A stretch of 64,000 nt of DNA from the NCBI RefSeq assembly GCF_014863585.1, contig NZ_CP062253.1, forward strand, positions 5,661,501 through 5,725,500, written 5' to 3'. The notes under the pieces were generated by a model, which was not told the origin of the DNA, did no database searches, and saw only the letters and a program-made list of their open reading frames with translations. Positions 25,904-34,808 of the stretch are shown here, in pieces (positions within the stretch are counted from its first letter, which is position 1; every line of letters starts with the position of its first letter). The stretch is from Pseudomonas gozinkensis (GTDB taxonomy: Bacteria > Pseudomonadota > Gammaproteobacteria > Pseudomonadales > Pseudomonadaceae). The translations under genes were made by a program, and so were the position numbers.

Positions 25904-26662
25904 TCAGACGAAAGAATCGTCGTCATCGAAGAACGATGAGTTGTCATCGCTGTAGTCGGTGTCGGTGAAGCCGCCCTGATCATTACCGTAGGAGTCGTTG
26001 TTGGCCATGCGCTGGTCATCGCCCCAGCCGTTGTTGCTCTGGTCGTTGACCTGGGCCGGCTCTTCCTTGATGACTTCGACGATTTCTTCCGGCTGCTGGT
26101 TGTGATGGAACAGGCTGCTGATGCCTTGTGCCAGCATCACGCCACCGGCCACACCGGCGGCGGTTTTCAGGGCGCCGCCGAGGAAGCTGCTGCCGGCTGC
26201 CGGGGCCGCTTGTTGCTGGCCATAACCCGGTGGTGGCGCGCCGAAGTTCTGTTGCGGCGCGGGCGCACCGAAGTTCTGCTGCGGTGCAGGTTCACGCCAG
26301 CCGCCAGTGGAGGTCGGGGCACTCTGGGTCGGTGCGGGGCGGGAGCTGCTGCCACCGAAGATGCTCGACAGGAAGCCACCACCGCTGGAGGCCGGCGGCG
26401 CGCTCTGGGCCTTGGCCGATTGCAGTTCGGCCTGCAATTGCTTGACCTGTTGAGTCAGTTGCTTGTTCTGTTCGTCGAGGCTCTTGAGGGCAGCCTCCTG
26501 CACCAGAATCGCCTGGGTCATGAAATAACCTGCGGCCGGCTGGCGCGTCAGGTGTTCCTTGATCCGCGCTTCAGCCAGTGCGTCGCGCGGGGCTGCCTCC
26601 GTTTCGGCCTGTTGCAGCCGGGAAAACAGTCCATCGATCAGGGTTTGTTCTTCGCTGTTCAT
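25904..26662 (-). CDS. DUF2076-domain protein
   Basis: A 252-residue protein. The N-terminal part (about 1-80, MNSEEQTLIDGLFSRLQQAE, then QPAAGYFMTQAILVQEAALKSL) is the DUF2076 domain with a coiled-coil stretch of Gln/Leu heptads. The middle is low complexity: Ser/Gly/Pro/Gln-rich with a repeated PAPQQNFGAP unit. A hydrophobic GGALKTAAGVAGGVMLAQGI segment follows. The C-terminus is very acidic and ends FFDDDDSFV. Such proteins are sometimes called periplasmic ligand-binding sensors, but no signal peptide is seen and the role is unknown. The upstream in-frame ATG is rejected because it lies in the divergent promoter region. Confidence 0.85.
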   Translation of the reverse strand: MNSEEQTLIDGLFSRLQQAETEAAPRDALAEARIKEHLTRQPAAGYFMTQAILVQEAALKSLDEQNKQLTQQVKQLQAELQSAKAQSAPPASSGGGFLSSIFGGSSSRPAPTQSAPTSTGGWREPAPQQNFGAPAPQQNFGAPPPGYGQQQAAPAAGSSFLGGALKTAAGVAGGVMLAQGISSLFHHNQQPEEIVEVIKEEPAQVNDQSNNGWGDDQRMANNDSYGNDQGGFTDTDYSDDNSSFFDDDDSFV

Positions 26663-26840
26663 GGCGACCTCGTAGATTGCCGGGGATAACGTTGCCCTCG
26701 TCCACGTCGGAGGAGGCGCCCCTCTGTAATGGAGGCAGCAACAGAATGTTTCAATGACCTTTACCGAACGTTTACGTTTGCGCAGCAAAACGGATCATCG
26801 GTTAAAGTGGGCCACTGTTTTTGACCTGCGATACCGACTG

Positions 26841-27515
26841 ATGAATGCCTTCGATGTGCTGCGTGACTCGCTGTATTTCTTTAAACGCAATCTGGCCCGG
26901 ATCGTCCAGTTGTGCCTGCCGCTGGTGATTTTCGAAGCCGCGCTGCAACAGGTGGTCGACCATGCCAGCGACCCGGACGGTTACTCGGCGATCAGCGTGA
27001 TCGTCGGCCTGCTGGTGTATCCGCTGTACACCGCCGCGCTGATTCTGTTTCTCGATGCCCGTACCCGCGGCGAATCCCCGCAAACCCGCGATCTGCTGGC
27101 AATGGCCGCTCGTCTGTGGCCACGTTTCGCCCTGCTGACGGCACTGAACACGCTGCTGATTCTGCTCGGTCTGTCCCTGTATTTCCTGCCAGGCCTGTGG
27201 CTGATGGTCACCCTGGCCTTCGGTGAGTACCTGCTGGTGCTGCGCGGCTACGGTCCGTTGCAGGCGATGAAGGAAAGCCTGCGCCTGAGCCGTGGGCATT
27301 TTCTGCGGATTCTGGTGTGCATCCTCTGTGTGATGGGACCGTTGTGGCTGCTCAAGGGCCTGACCCTGCAGGTCTATCCCGATCCGCAGAATCCGTTGAT
27401 CGCCGTGCTGATCGACAGTGGCCACAGCTTCCTGCAACTGTTCACCAGCGTGGTGTTGTTCCGCCTGTTCATGTTGATCAGCGAATTGCCCGACAAACGT
27501 GACGGAATAGTCTGA
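26841..27515 (+). CDS. yciC: YciC-family (UPF0259) membrane protein
   Basis: A 224-residue inner-membrane protein with about six hydrophobic helices, opening MNAFDVLRDSLYFFKRNLARIVQLCLPL as the UPF0259 family does. The later GEYLLVLRGYGPLQAMKESLRLSRG is the family's conserved cytoplasmic segment. The function is unknown. The start at 26841 gives the family N-terminus; an earlier ATG at 26754 would add 29 residues across a promoter-like TTGCGC...TTAAAGT. Confidence 0.8.
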   Translation: MNAFDVLRDSLYFFKRNLARIVQLCLPLVIFEAALQQVVDHASDPDGYSAISVIVGLLVYPLYTAALILFLDARTRGESPQTRDLLAMAARLWPRFALLTALNTLLILLGLSLYFLPGLWLMVTLAFGEYLLVLRGYGPLQAMKESLRLSRGHFLRILVCILCVMGPLWLLKGLTLQVYPDPQNPLIAVLIDSGHSFLQLFTSVVLFRLFMLISELPDKRDGIV

Positions 27516-27589
27516 CTGCGCCGCGCTTGGGCTGATCGATGGGTCTCGGGTATGCTCGGGACCACTTCCGTATCGCTATAAGCCGAGCC

Positions 27590-28666
27590 ATGACCCGTCT
27601 ACTGCGCTACATCCTGTTGCCCGTACTGCTCGCACTCGCCCTGATCGGCACGCTGATCTACAGCCTGACCTGGCGCCCCGACGCCCGGGAAACCCTGCCG
27701 GTCAGTTGCACCGGGCAACCGCCGACGCTGGTGCCCGGCCAGGCCCTGAAAGTCATGACCTGGAACGTGCAATACCTGGCCGGCAAGCGCTACGTGTTCT
27801 GGAATGACCTGGCCCAAGGCGACGACGAAGCCCCGACCCCGGAAGACATGGCGTTCAGCCTCGATGAAGTGGCGCGAGTGATCCGCGACGAACAGCCTGA
27901 CGTGGTGCTGTTGCAGGAACTCGATGACGGCGCCAAGGCCAGCGACTATCAGAACCAGCTCAAGCTGTTGCAGGAACGTCTCACCGACCTCTACCCGTGC
28001 GGCGCCCACGCCTTTGACTGGAAGGCCGATTTCGTCCCGGATCCGCATATCTTCGGCAGCGTCGGCCGGCAACTCGCCACCCTCAGCCGCTACCGCATCG
28101 AACACGCCGAGCGCCTGCAATTGCCGGTGCAGCCGTCGAACATCATCAGCCGTCAGTTCCAGCCGAAAAACGCCCTGCTCGCCACCACCCTGCCGCTCAG
28201 TGATGGCGGGCAACTGGTGGTGTTCAACACCCATCTGGATCGTGCCATACAGCCGGACGACACCTTGCAGGCGCAGGTGACAGCGGTGGCCAAGGTTCTC
28301 GACAAACACGAAAGCCACGGCACGCCGTGGCTGATCGGTGGCGACTTCAACCTGTTGCCGCTCGGCCAGTACCGGCGCCTGCCCACCGAGCAGCGCACGC
28401 CGTACTCCGCCGACAGTGCGCTGCATGTGCTTTGGGACAAGTACCCGATGATCCCGACCAACAACGAAGCCAGCGGCATCGACCGCGCCAAGTGGCTGAC
28501 CCACTACCCCAACGACCCCGGCCTGAATGGCCCGGACCGCACGGTCGATTATCTGTTCTACAGCCCGAAGATCAAACGGGTCGAAGCCACGGTACGGCAG
28601 GACGATACGTTGCGCATTTCCGATCATTTACCGGTGATTGCGCGTTTCCTGCTGCCGCCCAACTGA
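27590..28666 (+). CDS. Endonuclease/exonuclease/phosphatase-family protein, membrane-anchored
   Basis: A 358-residue EEP-superfamily protein. It has an N-terminal signal anchor (LLRYILLPVLLALALIGTLIYSL). The EEP catalytic motifs follow: MTWNVQYLAG (Asn), VVLLQELDDG (Glu), GGDFNLLP (Asp, Asn), and SDHLPVIARF (Asp-His) at the end. Members hydrolyse phosphodiesters in nucleic acids, phosphoinositides or sphingomyelin. An exported location makes a nucleic-acid role inside the cell unlikely. It converges on the ABC transporter operon with only two bases between the stops. Confidence 0.8.
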   Translation: MTRLLRYILLPVLLALALIGTLIYSLTWRPDARETLPVSCTGQPPTLVPGQALKVMTWNVQYLAGKRYVFWNDLAQGDDEAPTPEDMAFSLDEVARVIRDEQPDVVLLQELDDGAKASDYQNQLKLLQERLTDLYPCGAHAFDWKADFVPDPHIFGSVGRQLATLSRYRIEHAERLQLPVQPSNIISRQFQPKNALLATTLPLSDGGQLVVFNTHLDRAIQPDDTLQAQVTAVAKVLDKHESHGTPWLIGGDFNLLPLGQYRRLPTEQRTPYSADSALHVLWDKYPMIPTNNEASGIDRAKWLTHYPNDPGLNGPDRTVDYLFYSPKIKRVEATVRQDDTLRISDHLPVIARFLLPPN

Positions 28667-28668
28667 AT

Positions 28669-29505
28669 TCAGTGAGCTTCTTCGAGATCGTCGTGCAACA
28701 GCCCGAAGATCTGCCGCTTCATGTCGATGAACGAGCGCTCCATCACCATGTCCAGCGTGCGCGGGCGCTCGATCGGCACATCGAGAATCTGCTTGATTCG
28801 CCCCGGGCGCGCGCCCATTACGTACACCCGATCGCCGAGCAGGATCGCTTCGTCGATGTCGTGGGTGACGAACAGCACGGTCTTCTTGCTGTTGCCCCAC
28901 ACCCGCAATAACAGCTGCTGCATTTGCAGACGGGTCTGGCTGTCCAGGGCGCCAAAGGGTTCGTCCATCAGCAGGATCTGCGGATCGTTGGCCAGCGCCC
29001 GGGCAATCGCCACCCGCTGCATCATGCCGCCGGACAACTGCTTGGCGTAGTTGTCGGCGAACCCGGACAAGCCGACTTCGTGCACATAGTGATCGACGAT
29101 TTCCTTGCGCCGCGCCGCCGGCATACCCCGGCGCTTGAGGCCGAACTCGACGTTCTGCCGCACCGTCAGCCACGGAAACAGCGTGTAGCTCTGGAACACC
29201 ATCCCGCGATCCGCGCCGGGGCCCTGCACCTGCTGGCCACCGACGTAGATTTCGCCAGAGGTCGGCTCGGCCAGGCCGGCGGTGAGGTACAGCAGGCTCG
29301 ACTTGCCGCAGCCCGACGGCCCGACCAGCACCGCGAATTGCTGATCCGGCACTTCGAACGACACTTCTTCAAGCGCAGTGAATGTTCCGCCGCCGGGCTT
29401 GGTGTAACGCAGGCTGACCTTGTCCACCTGCAACCTTGGCTCGGCGTGTGCCGGTGCGGCGACCGGTTCGATGAAACGACGGTTGGCAGCGGTTACTGAG
29501 CCCAT
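28669..29505 (-). CDS. ABC transporter ATP-binding protein, Tau/Ssu/Nrt type
   Basis: A 278-residue ATPase: Walker A GPSGCGKSSLLYL, Q-loop GMVFQSYTLFPWLTV, signature LSGGMMQRVAIA, Walker B ILLMDEPFGALD and H-loop FVTHDIDEA. The similarity to TauB/SsuB/NrtD ATPases points to an importer of sulfonate, nitrate or a related small solute. It overlaps the permease gene by 13 bases and is the last gene of a three-gene operon. Confidence 0.9.
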   Translation of the reverse strand: MGSVTAANRRFIEPVAAPAHAEPRLQVDKVSLRYTKPGGGTFTALEEVSFEVPDQQFAVLVGPSGCGKSSLLYLTAGLAEPTSGEIYVGGQQVQGPGADRGMVFQSYTLFPWLTVRQNVEFGLKRRGMPAARRKEIVDHYVHEVGLSGFADNYAKQLSGGMMQRVAIARALANDPQILLMDEPFGALDSQTRLQMQQLLLRVWGNSKKTVLFVTHDIDEAILLGDRVYVMGARPGRIKQILDVPIERPRTLDMVMERSFIDMKRQIFGLLHDDLEEAH

Positions 29506-30296
29506 GCGGCAATCCTCAAACGCAAGAAGCGGAACAGTTGATCGGTGACCAGGCCGAGCAGGCCGATGATCGCGATGGCGAGAAAAATCACGTCGACCTG
29601 AAAGCCGCGCATGGCCTTGAGGCTCAAGTAACCGAGGCCACTCGAGGCGGCGACCAGTTCGGCGACCACCAGATAGGTCCAGGCCCAGCCCATGGTCACC
29701 CGCAAGGTATCGAGCACGCCGGGCAACGACGCCGGGGCGATCACATGCAGCACCGCGTCACGCCGGTTGGAGCCGAGGGTATAGGAGGCGTTGATCAAGT
29801 CCTTGGAAATGCCTTTGGACACGTCGGCGATCATCACCAGTTGCTGAAAGAACACGCCGAAAATGATCACCGACACCCGCTGTTCCAGACCGATACCGAT
29901 CCACAGGATGAACAGCGGCACGAACGAGGTCACTGGCAGGTAGCGGATGAAATTCACCAGCGGTTCGAGGAACGCCTGGACGATGCGAAAGCTGCCCATC
30001 AGCAAACCCAGCGGCACCGCCACCAGCGACGACACAATGAAACCGACCATCACCACTTCGACGCTGGCCCAGACATGCTGGCCGAGGGTGCCGTCGCGGC
30101 TCAGGCGCACGGCGGCTTCGACCACCGCGCCGGGTGTCGGCAGGAACATCCCCGGCACGATGCCGCCGTAGGACAACCCGGCCCACAGGCCGACCAGCAA
30201 CACCCAGGCCAGACCGCTGGCGCTCCACACCACCGGCACCGGCAACCCGGTCTTCGGCGTGATGCAGCGGCTCAGCCATGAATTGCGCTTGAACAT
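29493..30296 (-). CDS. ABC transporter permease, TauC/SsuC type
   Basis: A 267-residue inner-membrane permease with about six helices. The binding-protein-dependent EAA loop is seen as INASYTLGSNRRDAVLHVIAPASLPGVL. It pairs with the ATPase downstream and the periplasmic protein 10 bases upstream. Confidence 0.9.
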   Translation of the reverse strand: MFKRNSWLSRCITPKTGLPVPVVWSASGLAWVLLVGLWAGLSYGGIVPGMFLPTPGAVVEAAVRLSRDGTLGQHVWASVEVVMVGFIVSSLVAVPLGLLMGSFRIVQAFLEPLVNFIRYLPVTSFVPLFILWIGIGLEQRVSVIIFGVFFQQLVMIADVSKGISKDLINASYTLGSNRRDAVLHVIAPASLPGVLDTLRVTMGWAWTYLVVAELVAASSGLGYLSLKAMRGFQVDVIFLAIAIIGLLGLVTDQLFRFLRLRIAAWAQ

Positions 30297-30306
30297 GACC
30301 AGTCTC

Positions 30307-31284
30307 CTAGAGCGGGCTGACGAAACGGTTATCCACCAGATCGTCGTTGCTGACGTTGTAGGGCTTGCCCTGCAGTTCGCTGGCGGTTTCGTTGGCCAGT
30401 TTGATCAGGGGGGCGCTGTCACCCGGCTTGCCCGGCGAGCCGAGCAGTTTTTCGCTCATGGCCTGATCGTAGAAGCGCACGCCTTGCGCGGCGGCGGCCA
30501 GCTCCTTCGGATCGGACAAGTAACCGCCGACGCCCTTGGCCATGATTTCGTAGGCTTTCTGTGGATGGTCCTTGGTGAACTGCACCGCTTTGTAGAGACC
30601 GGCGACGAGCGCCTTGACGTCTTCCGGCTGCTTCTCGATCACCGTGCAGTTGAGCGCCACCACATCGACGATCACCCCCGGCGTACTGCTGCTGTCGATC
30701 AGCACCTTGCCCTGCTGCTTGTCGCGCACCATCGACAGATGCGGTTCCCAGGTCACGGCGGCCGGCACGCGACCGGCGATGAACGCGGTGGCGGCATCGT
30801 CGGCGGTCATGTTCTGCACGGTGATGTCGCTCATGCTCATGCCGTTCTTTTTCAGCAGGTACGAGAGCCAGAACTGCGAGGTCGACCCCTCGTTGACGGC
30901 CACAGCCTGGCCCTTGAGTTCCTGCAGGCTCTTCACATTTTTACCGACCAGAACGCCGTCGCCGCCATGGCTGTCATCCAGCGCGGCCACGGCCTTGAAG
31001 CAGAATTGCGGGCGGTACTTCAGCACTTCGTCGATGGTCGAAGCCGAGCCGGACAATTGCCCGGACGCCTGGGCGGCCATGTACATCGAGGCTTCTTCGA
31101 CCACCGGCAATTCGACGGTCAGGCCGTTTTCCTTGAAGTAGCCCAGATCCTGGGCCAGATACAGGGTGCCGTAACCGACCCACGTGGTGTGGCCGATCGA
31201 CAAGGTGCCGGCCTGGGCGCCGGTGACGGAAAGGGCGGAAATCGCCAGAGGACATGCAAGACGGGTAAACAAGGACTTGTTCAT
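30307..31284 (-). CDS. ABC transporter substrate-binding protein, NMT1/TauA-like
   Basis: A 325-residue periplasmic binding protein with a signal peptide (MNKSLFTRLACPLAISALSVTGAQA, cleavage near 25). The mature start TLSIGHTTWVGYGTLYLAQDLGYF is typical of the NMT1/TauA/SsuA family. Ligands of this family include taurine, alkanesulfonates, nitrate and thiamine precursors; nothing decides between them here. GGGAG lies seven bases before the ATG. First gene of the importer operon. The nearby transaminase and aldehyde dehydrogenase suggest the cargo has a primary amine. Confidence 0.88.
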   Translation of the reverse strand: MNKSLFTRLACPLAISALSVTGAQAGTLSIGHTTWVGYGTLYLAQDLGYFKENGLTVELPVVEEASMYMAAQASGQLSGSASTIDEVLKYRPQFCFKAVAALDDSHGGDGVLVGKNVKSLQELKGQAVAVNEGSTSQFWLSYLLKKNGMSMSDITVQNMTADDAATAFIAGRVPAAVTWEPHLSMVRDKQQGKVLIDSSSTPGVIVDVVALNCTVIEKQPEDVKALVAGLYKAVQFTKDHPQKAYEIMAKGVGGYLSDPKELAAAAQGVRFYDQAMSEKLLGSPGKPGDSAPLIKLANETASELQGKPYNVSNDDLVDNRFVSPL

Positions 31285-31672
31285 GGAGCACTCCCAACGC
31301 TGTTGATTTAGTTGTCATGGGCAGTACGGCCAGCCGTGGTGTCGCGATTGCACGCTGCGGTCTCTGCTGGACTCTGGCGGGCAATGCCTTGGCTGGCGAA
31401 ATCGATGTTGACCCAGGCTTGGCGTCAGGAAAACGAGGAAATAGTTAGACGCGAACGATGAAAAAACTGGGTAGTGCGCACCGCGAAAGGGCGCGTCGGG
31501 CGGGGGTGCACGGAGGGGGTGCAAGACAGCAAAAACAGTGGTGAATCGACCGACGCAATCGCGAGCAAGCCCGCTCCCACAGGTTTATCGGTCGTTCACA
31601 ACTGTGTGATCCACCCCGATAACTGTGGGAGCGAGCTTGCTCGCGAAGAGGCCCTTGAGCTTTACGAATACC
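31285..31672. other. Intergenic region upstream of the ABC operon
   Basis: This 388-base gap separates the ABC operon from the transaminase gene. It holds the presumed promoter of the binding-protein gene near 31285-31450, where I find no convincing -35/-10 pair, and a BIME at 31559-31650. The GC-rich stretch 31480-31530 has no credible coding sequence. Confidence 0.6.
31559..31650. repeat. REP pair with mixed cores upstream of the ABC operon
   Basis: The left arm has the GGGCTTGCCC-type core (GCGAGCAAGCCCGCTCCCACAG, slightly mismatched) and the right arm the GAGCTTGCTC type. The spacer contains ATCGG and CCGAT inverted repeats that extend pairing. Confidence 0.85.
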
Positions 31673-33043
31673 TCAGAGCCGACCGTATTCCTGCGCCGTA
31701 CGATCCAGCGCTTTCAACGTCTTGCCCACCAGCTCGTCAATCTCTTCACGACTGGCAATCAACGCCGGCGCCATGATCATCCGCCCCAGTGTCGAGCGAA
31801 TGATCACCCCCTCTTCAAACCCGATCGTGCGGCAGCGCCAGGCAATATCGTTTTCATTGGCAAAGCGCTTGCGCGTGGCCTTTTCTTCGGCCAGTTGCAA
31901 CGCCGCGACCATGCCGGTGCCCTGGATATCGCCCACCAACGGGTGATTGCCGAACACCTCGCGCAGGCACTGTTGCAGGTACGGGCCGATGTCATCCTTG
32001 ACCCGCGTCACCACGCCTTCATCGCGCAGGGCCTTGAGGTTGGCAATCGCCACCGCCGCTGCCACCGGGTGCCCGGAATAGGTCAGGCCGTGGGCGAACA
32101 CACCGCCCTGCTCCACCAGCACGTCGGCCATTTTCTTCGACAGGATCAGGCCACCCATCGGGATATAACCGGAGGTCAAACCCTTGGCGATGGACAGGGT
32201 GTCCGGCTCGAAACCGAAGTATTCGTGAGCGAACCATTCGCCGGTGCGACCGAAGCCGCCGATCACTTCATCGGCGCACAACAGCACGTCGTATTTGCGG
32301 CAGATGCGCTGGATTTCCGGCCAGTAGCTTTCCGGCGGGAAGATCATTCCGCCCGCGCCCTGGAACGGCTCGGCGATGAAACCTGCGACCTTGTCGGCGC
32401 CCAGTTCGAGGATCTTCGCTTCCAGTTGCTGCGCCACCCGCAGGCCGAACTCCGTCGGGGTCAGGTTGCCTTCGTGGGCGAAAAAGTACGGCTCGTCGAT
32501 GTGCGCGATGTCGGGAATCATCCCGCCCATTTCGTGCATGAACTTCATGCCACCGAGGGCCGTCGCCGCGAGGGTCGAACCGTGATAACCGTTCCAGCGG
32601 CCGATCATGATTTTCTTCTCGGGCTTGCCCAGCACCTGCCAGTAACGGCGCACGGTACGGATCAGCACCTCGTTGGCCTCGGAGCCGGAGTTGGTGTAGA
32701 TCGCGTGGCTGTAGTGCCCCGGCAGCAGGCTGAACAGCAGCTCGGAGAGCTCGATCACCTGCGGGTGGGTGGTGTGGAAAAACATGTTGTAGTACGGCAA
32801 CTGCTCCAGCTGCCGGCTCGCCGCCGCGTTCAAGTCCTTGCGCCCGTAGCCGAGGTTGGTGCACCACAGCCCGGACATGCCGTCGAGGTAGCGCCGACCG
32901 TCGTTGTCCCACAGGTGCAGGCGGTCACCGCGCACCATCACCCGTGGGCCTTCGTCGTTGAGGGCCTTCTGGTCGACGAACGCATGAATGTGGTGCGCTG
33001 CATCGGCGGCCTGGTAGTCGCGGGTTTCACGTGAGGTGGTCAT
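31673..33043 (-). CDS. Class III omega-aminotransferase (SpuC-like)
   Basis: A 456-residue PLP-dependent transaminase. NSGSEANEV and the aromatic NGYHGSTLAA bind the phosphate; the aspartate is in LLCADEVIGGFGRTG, and the Schiff-base lysine is K287 in SIAKGLTSGYIPMGG. The sequence resembles pseudomonad SpuC-type enzymes that transfer the amine of putrescine or other omega-amines to pyruvate. The start ATG at 33043 is preceded by AGGAG; an earlier in-frame ATG gives 12 extra residues with no ribosome site. It lies 32 bases downstream of the aldehyde dehydrogenase gene, so the two probably convert an amine to the acid through the aldehyde. Confidence 0.9.
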   Translation of the reverse strand: MTTSRETRDYQAADAAHHIHAFVDQKALNDEGPRVMVRGDRLHLWDNDGRRYLDGMSGLWCTNLGYGRKDLNAAASRQLEQLPYYNMFFHTTHPQVIELSELLFSLLPGHYSHAIYTNSGSEANEVLIRTVRRYWQVLGKPEKKIMIGRWNGYHGSTLAATALGGMKFMHEMGGMIPDIAHIDEPYFFAHEGNLTPTEFGLRVAQQLEAKILELGADKVAGFIAEPFQGAGGMIFPPESYWPEIQRICRKYDVLLCADEVIGGFGRTGEWFAHEYFGFEPDTLSIAKGLTSGYIPMGGLILSKKMADVLVEQGGVFAHGLTYSGHPVAAAVAIANLKALRDEGVVTRVKDDIGPYLQQCLREVFGNHPLVGDIQGTGMVAALQLAEEKATRKRFANENDIAWRCRTIGFEEGVIIRSTLGRMIMAPALIASREEIDELVGKTLKALDRTAQEYGRL

Positions 33044-33075
33044 CGCCGGATCTCCTTTCTTGTTGTGAGCGGCTG

Positions 33076-34569
33076 TCATGAGCGCAGCTGAAACCAGGTG
33101 GTTTTCAACTGGGTGTATTTGTCGAACGAGTGCAGCGAGAGGTCGCGGCCGAAACCGGACTGCTTGCCGCCGCCGAACGGCACGGTCACGTCCAGCGCAT
33201 CGACGCTGTTGACCGACACCGTACCGGCTCGCAATTGCCGCGCCACCCGATGTGCGCGGTGCAGATTATCGGTCCACAGCGACGCCGCCAGACCGTAGAC
33301 GCTGTCGTTGGCCAGTTGCAAGGCGTGGGCCTCGTCATCGAACGGCATCACCGCCAGCACCGGGCCGAACACTTCTTCGCGAAACAGAGTCATGTGCGGC
33401 TGCACGTCGGTGAAAATCGTCGGCTGAACGAAGTTGTCCGAATCGTTGAAACTCAATCGACGGCCGCCGCAGACGCGGGTCGCGCCTTCGCGTTCGGCCT
33501 GGTTGATGAAGCGCAGAATGCTTTCGGTCTGACGGGTGTCCACAATGGCCCCGGCCGCACTCGCCGGGTCCAGCGGATCGCCCGGCTGCCAGCGCTCGGC
33601 CTGAGCCTTCAGTCGCTCGACGAACTCGTCATGAATCGAGCGTTCCACCAGCAATCGCGAGTTGGCCGAGCAGACTTCGCCCTGATTGAAGAAGATCCCG
33701 AACGCGGCTTTCTGCGCCGCCAGATCCAGATCCTTGCAATCGGCGAACACCAGATTGGCGCTCTTGCCGCCGCATTCCAGCCACACCTGTTTGAGGTTCG
33801 ATTGCGCGGAGTACTGCATGAAATATTTGCCGACCTGGGTCGAGCCGGTGAACACCAGACAATCGACATCCGAGTGCAGGCCCAACGCTTTGCCGGTCTG
33901 CTCGCCGAGACCCGGCAGCACATTCAGCACACCGGCCGGCAAACCGGCTTCAAGCGCCAGCTCGGCCAGACGCAACGCGGAGAACGGCGATTGTTCGGCG
34001 GGTTTGAGAATGACCGAGTTGCCCGCCGCCAGCGCCGGGGCGAGTTTCCACGCGGCCATGTCCAGCGGGAAGTTCCAAGGCACCACGGCGGCAACCACGC
34101 CCAGCGCTTCGCGGGTGATGGTCGCCAGCACGTTCGACGCACTTGGCGCGACCTGATCGTAGAGTTTGTCGAGGCTTTCGGCGTACCAGCGGAACACCCC
34201 GGCGGCGCCCGGCACGTCGATGTTGTAAGCGTCCATCACCGGTTTGCCCATGTTCAGCGAATCGAGCAGTGCCAGTTCTTCGCGATTGGCCAGAATCAGA
34301 TCCGCCAGCCGCAACAACACTTGCTTGCGCTCGGTCGGTGAACACCCGGCCCAGGTGCCGGCCTCGAACACCTGCCGCGCATTTTTCACCGCCGCATCGA
34401 CGTCTTCTTCACCGCACGCGGCGACGTTTGCCAGCAACTGGCCGGTGGCCGGGTTGATCGCGGCAAAGGTCTGCCCCGACTGCGCCGCACGCAGTGTGCC
34501 GTCGATCACGGCCTGGTACGGATAGCTCAATTCAGCGGCCTTGCGCTGCCAGTCTGCAAGCTCGAACAC
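33076..34569 (-). CDS. Aldehyde dehydrogenase, PuuC-like
   Basis: A 497-residue NAD(P)-dependent aldehyde dehydrogenase. Catalytic Glu265 is in WLECGGKS and Cys300 in FNQGEVCSANSR; the cofactor-binding segment is VVPWNFPLDMAAWKLAPALA. It is similar to PuuC/gamma-aminobutyraldehyde dehydrogenases. The start is GTG at 34569, with AAGGAG eight bases upstream, and the resulting length is the usual one. First gene of an operon with the transaminase; it is divergent from a LysR gene, its likely regulator. Confidence 0.9.
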   Translation of the reverse strand: MFELADWQRKAAELSYPYQAVIDGTLRAAQSGQTFAAINPATGQLLANVAACGEEDVDAAVKNARQVFEAGTWAGCSPTERKQVLLRLADLILANREELALLDSLNMGKPVMDAYNIDVPGAAGVFRWYAESLDKLYDQVAPSASNVLATITREALGVVAAVVPWNFPLDMAAWKLAPALAAGNSVILKPAEQSPFSALRLAELALEAGLPAGVLNVLPGLGEQTGKALGLHSDVDCLVFTGSTQVGKYFMQYSAQSNLKQVWLECGGKSANLVFADCKDLDLAAQKAAFGIFFNQGEVCSANSRLLVERSIHDEFVERLKAQAERWQPGDPLDPASAAGAIVDTRQTESILRFINQAEREGATRVCGGRRLSFNDSDNFVQPTIFTDVQPHMTLFREEVFGPVLAVMPFDDEAHALQLANDSVYGLAASLWTDNLHRAHRVARQLRAGTVSVNSVDALDVTVPFGGGKQSGFGRDLSLHSFDKYTQLKTTWFQLRS

Positions 34570-34730
34570 GGTGGTTGCTCCTTGGACTTTTATTCTTTTG
34601 AGAACAGTGCGGGGTCGATAGTCGCTCAGGCCCGTGCGCGCTAAAACCAGTAAAAATGTCTTCGCAGACAATAAAAAAGGTAACCAGCCGATGGCCCCTT
34701 CGCGCGCGTATGAGGCTATTGTTCAGGGAC

Positions 34731-34762
34731 AAAAAAACCGCCGACAGAACGGAGGCCGGCGG
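34731..34762 (-). terminator. Minus-strand intrinsic terminator upstream of the aldehyde dehydrogenase
   Basis: On the minus strand CCGCCG, a 13-base loop and CGGCGG are followed by T7. It points toward the aldehyde dehydrogenase but lies about 160 bases before its start, so it could be an attenuator of a long leader or the end of a short RNA from under the LysR start. Confidence 0.6.
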
Positions 34763-34808
34763 CGTACAAATTGCTTGGATGTGGAATCCGTTCGCTTTGA
34801 GGTTCACC

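Noticed and set aside
26190..26300. Tandem repeat in the DUF2076 gene
   Set aside because: The repeat (PAPQQNFGAP twice) is ordinary low-complexity linker coding, not a separate repeat element.
31335..31350. GG-N10-GC sigma-54-like element
   Set aside because: It is on the plus strand, pointing away from the ABC operon, and matches the -24 box poorly.
34656..34808. N-terminal extension of the LysR gene
   Set aside because: The 51 extra codons run through a hairpin and have no LysR similarity; GTG at 34809 has a good ribosome site and gives a normal start.
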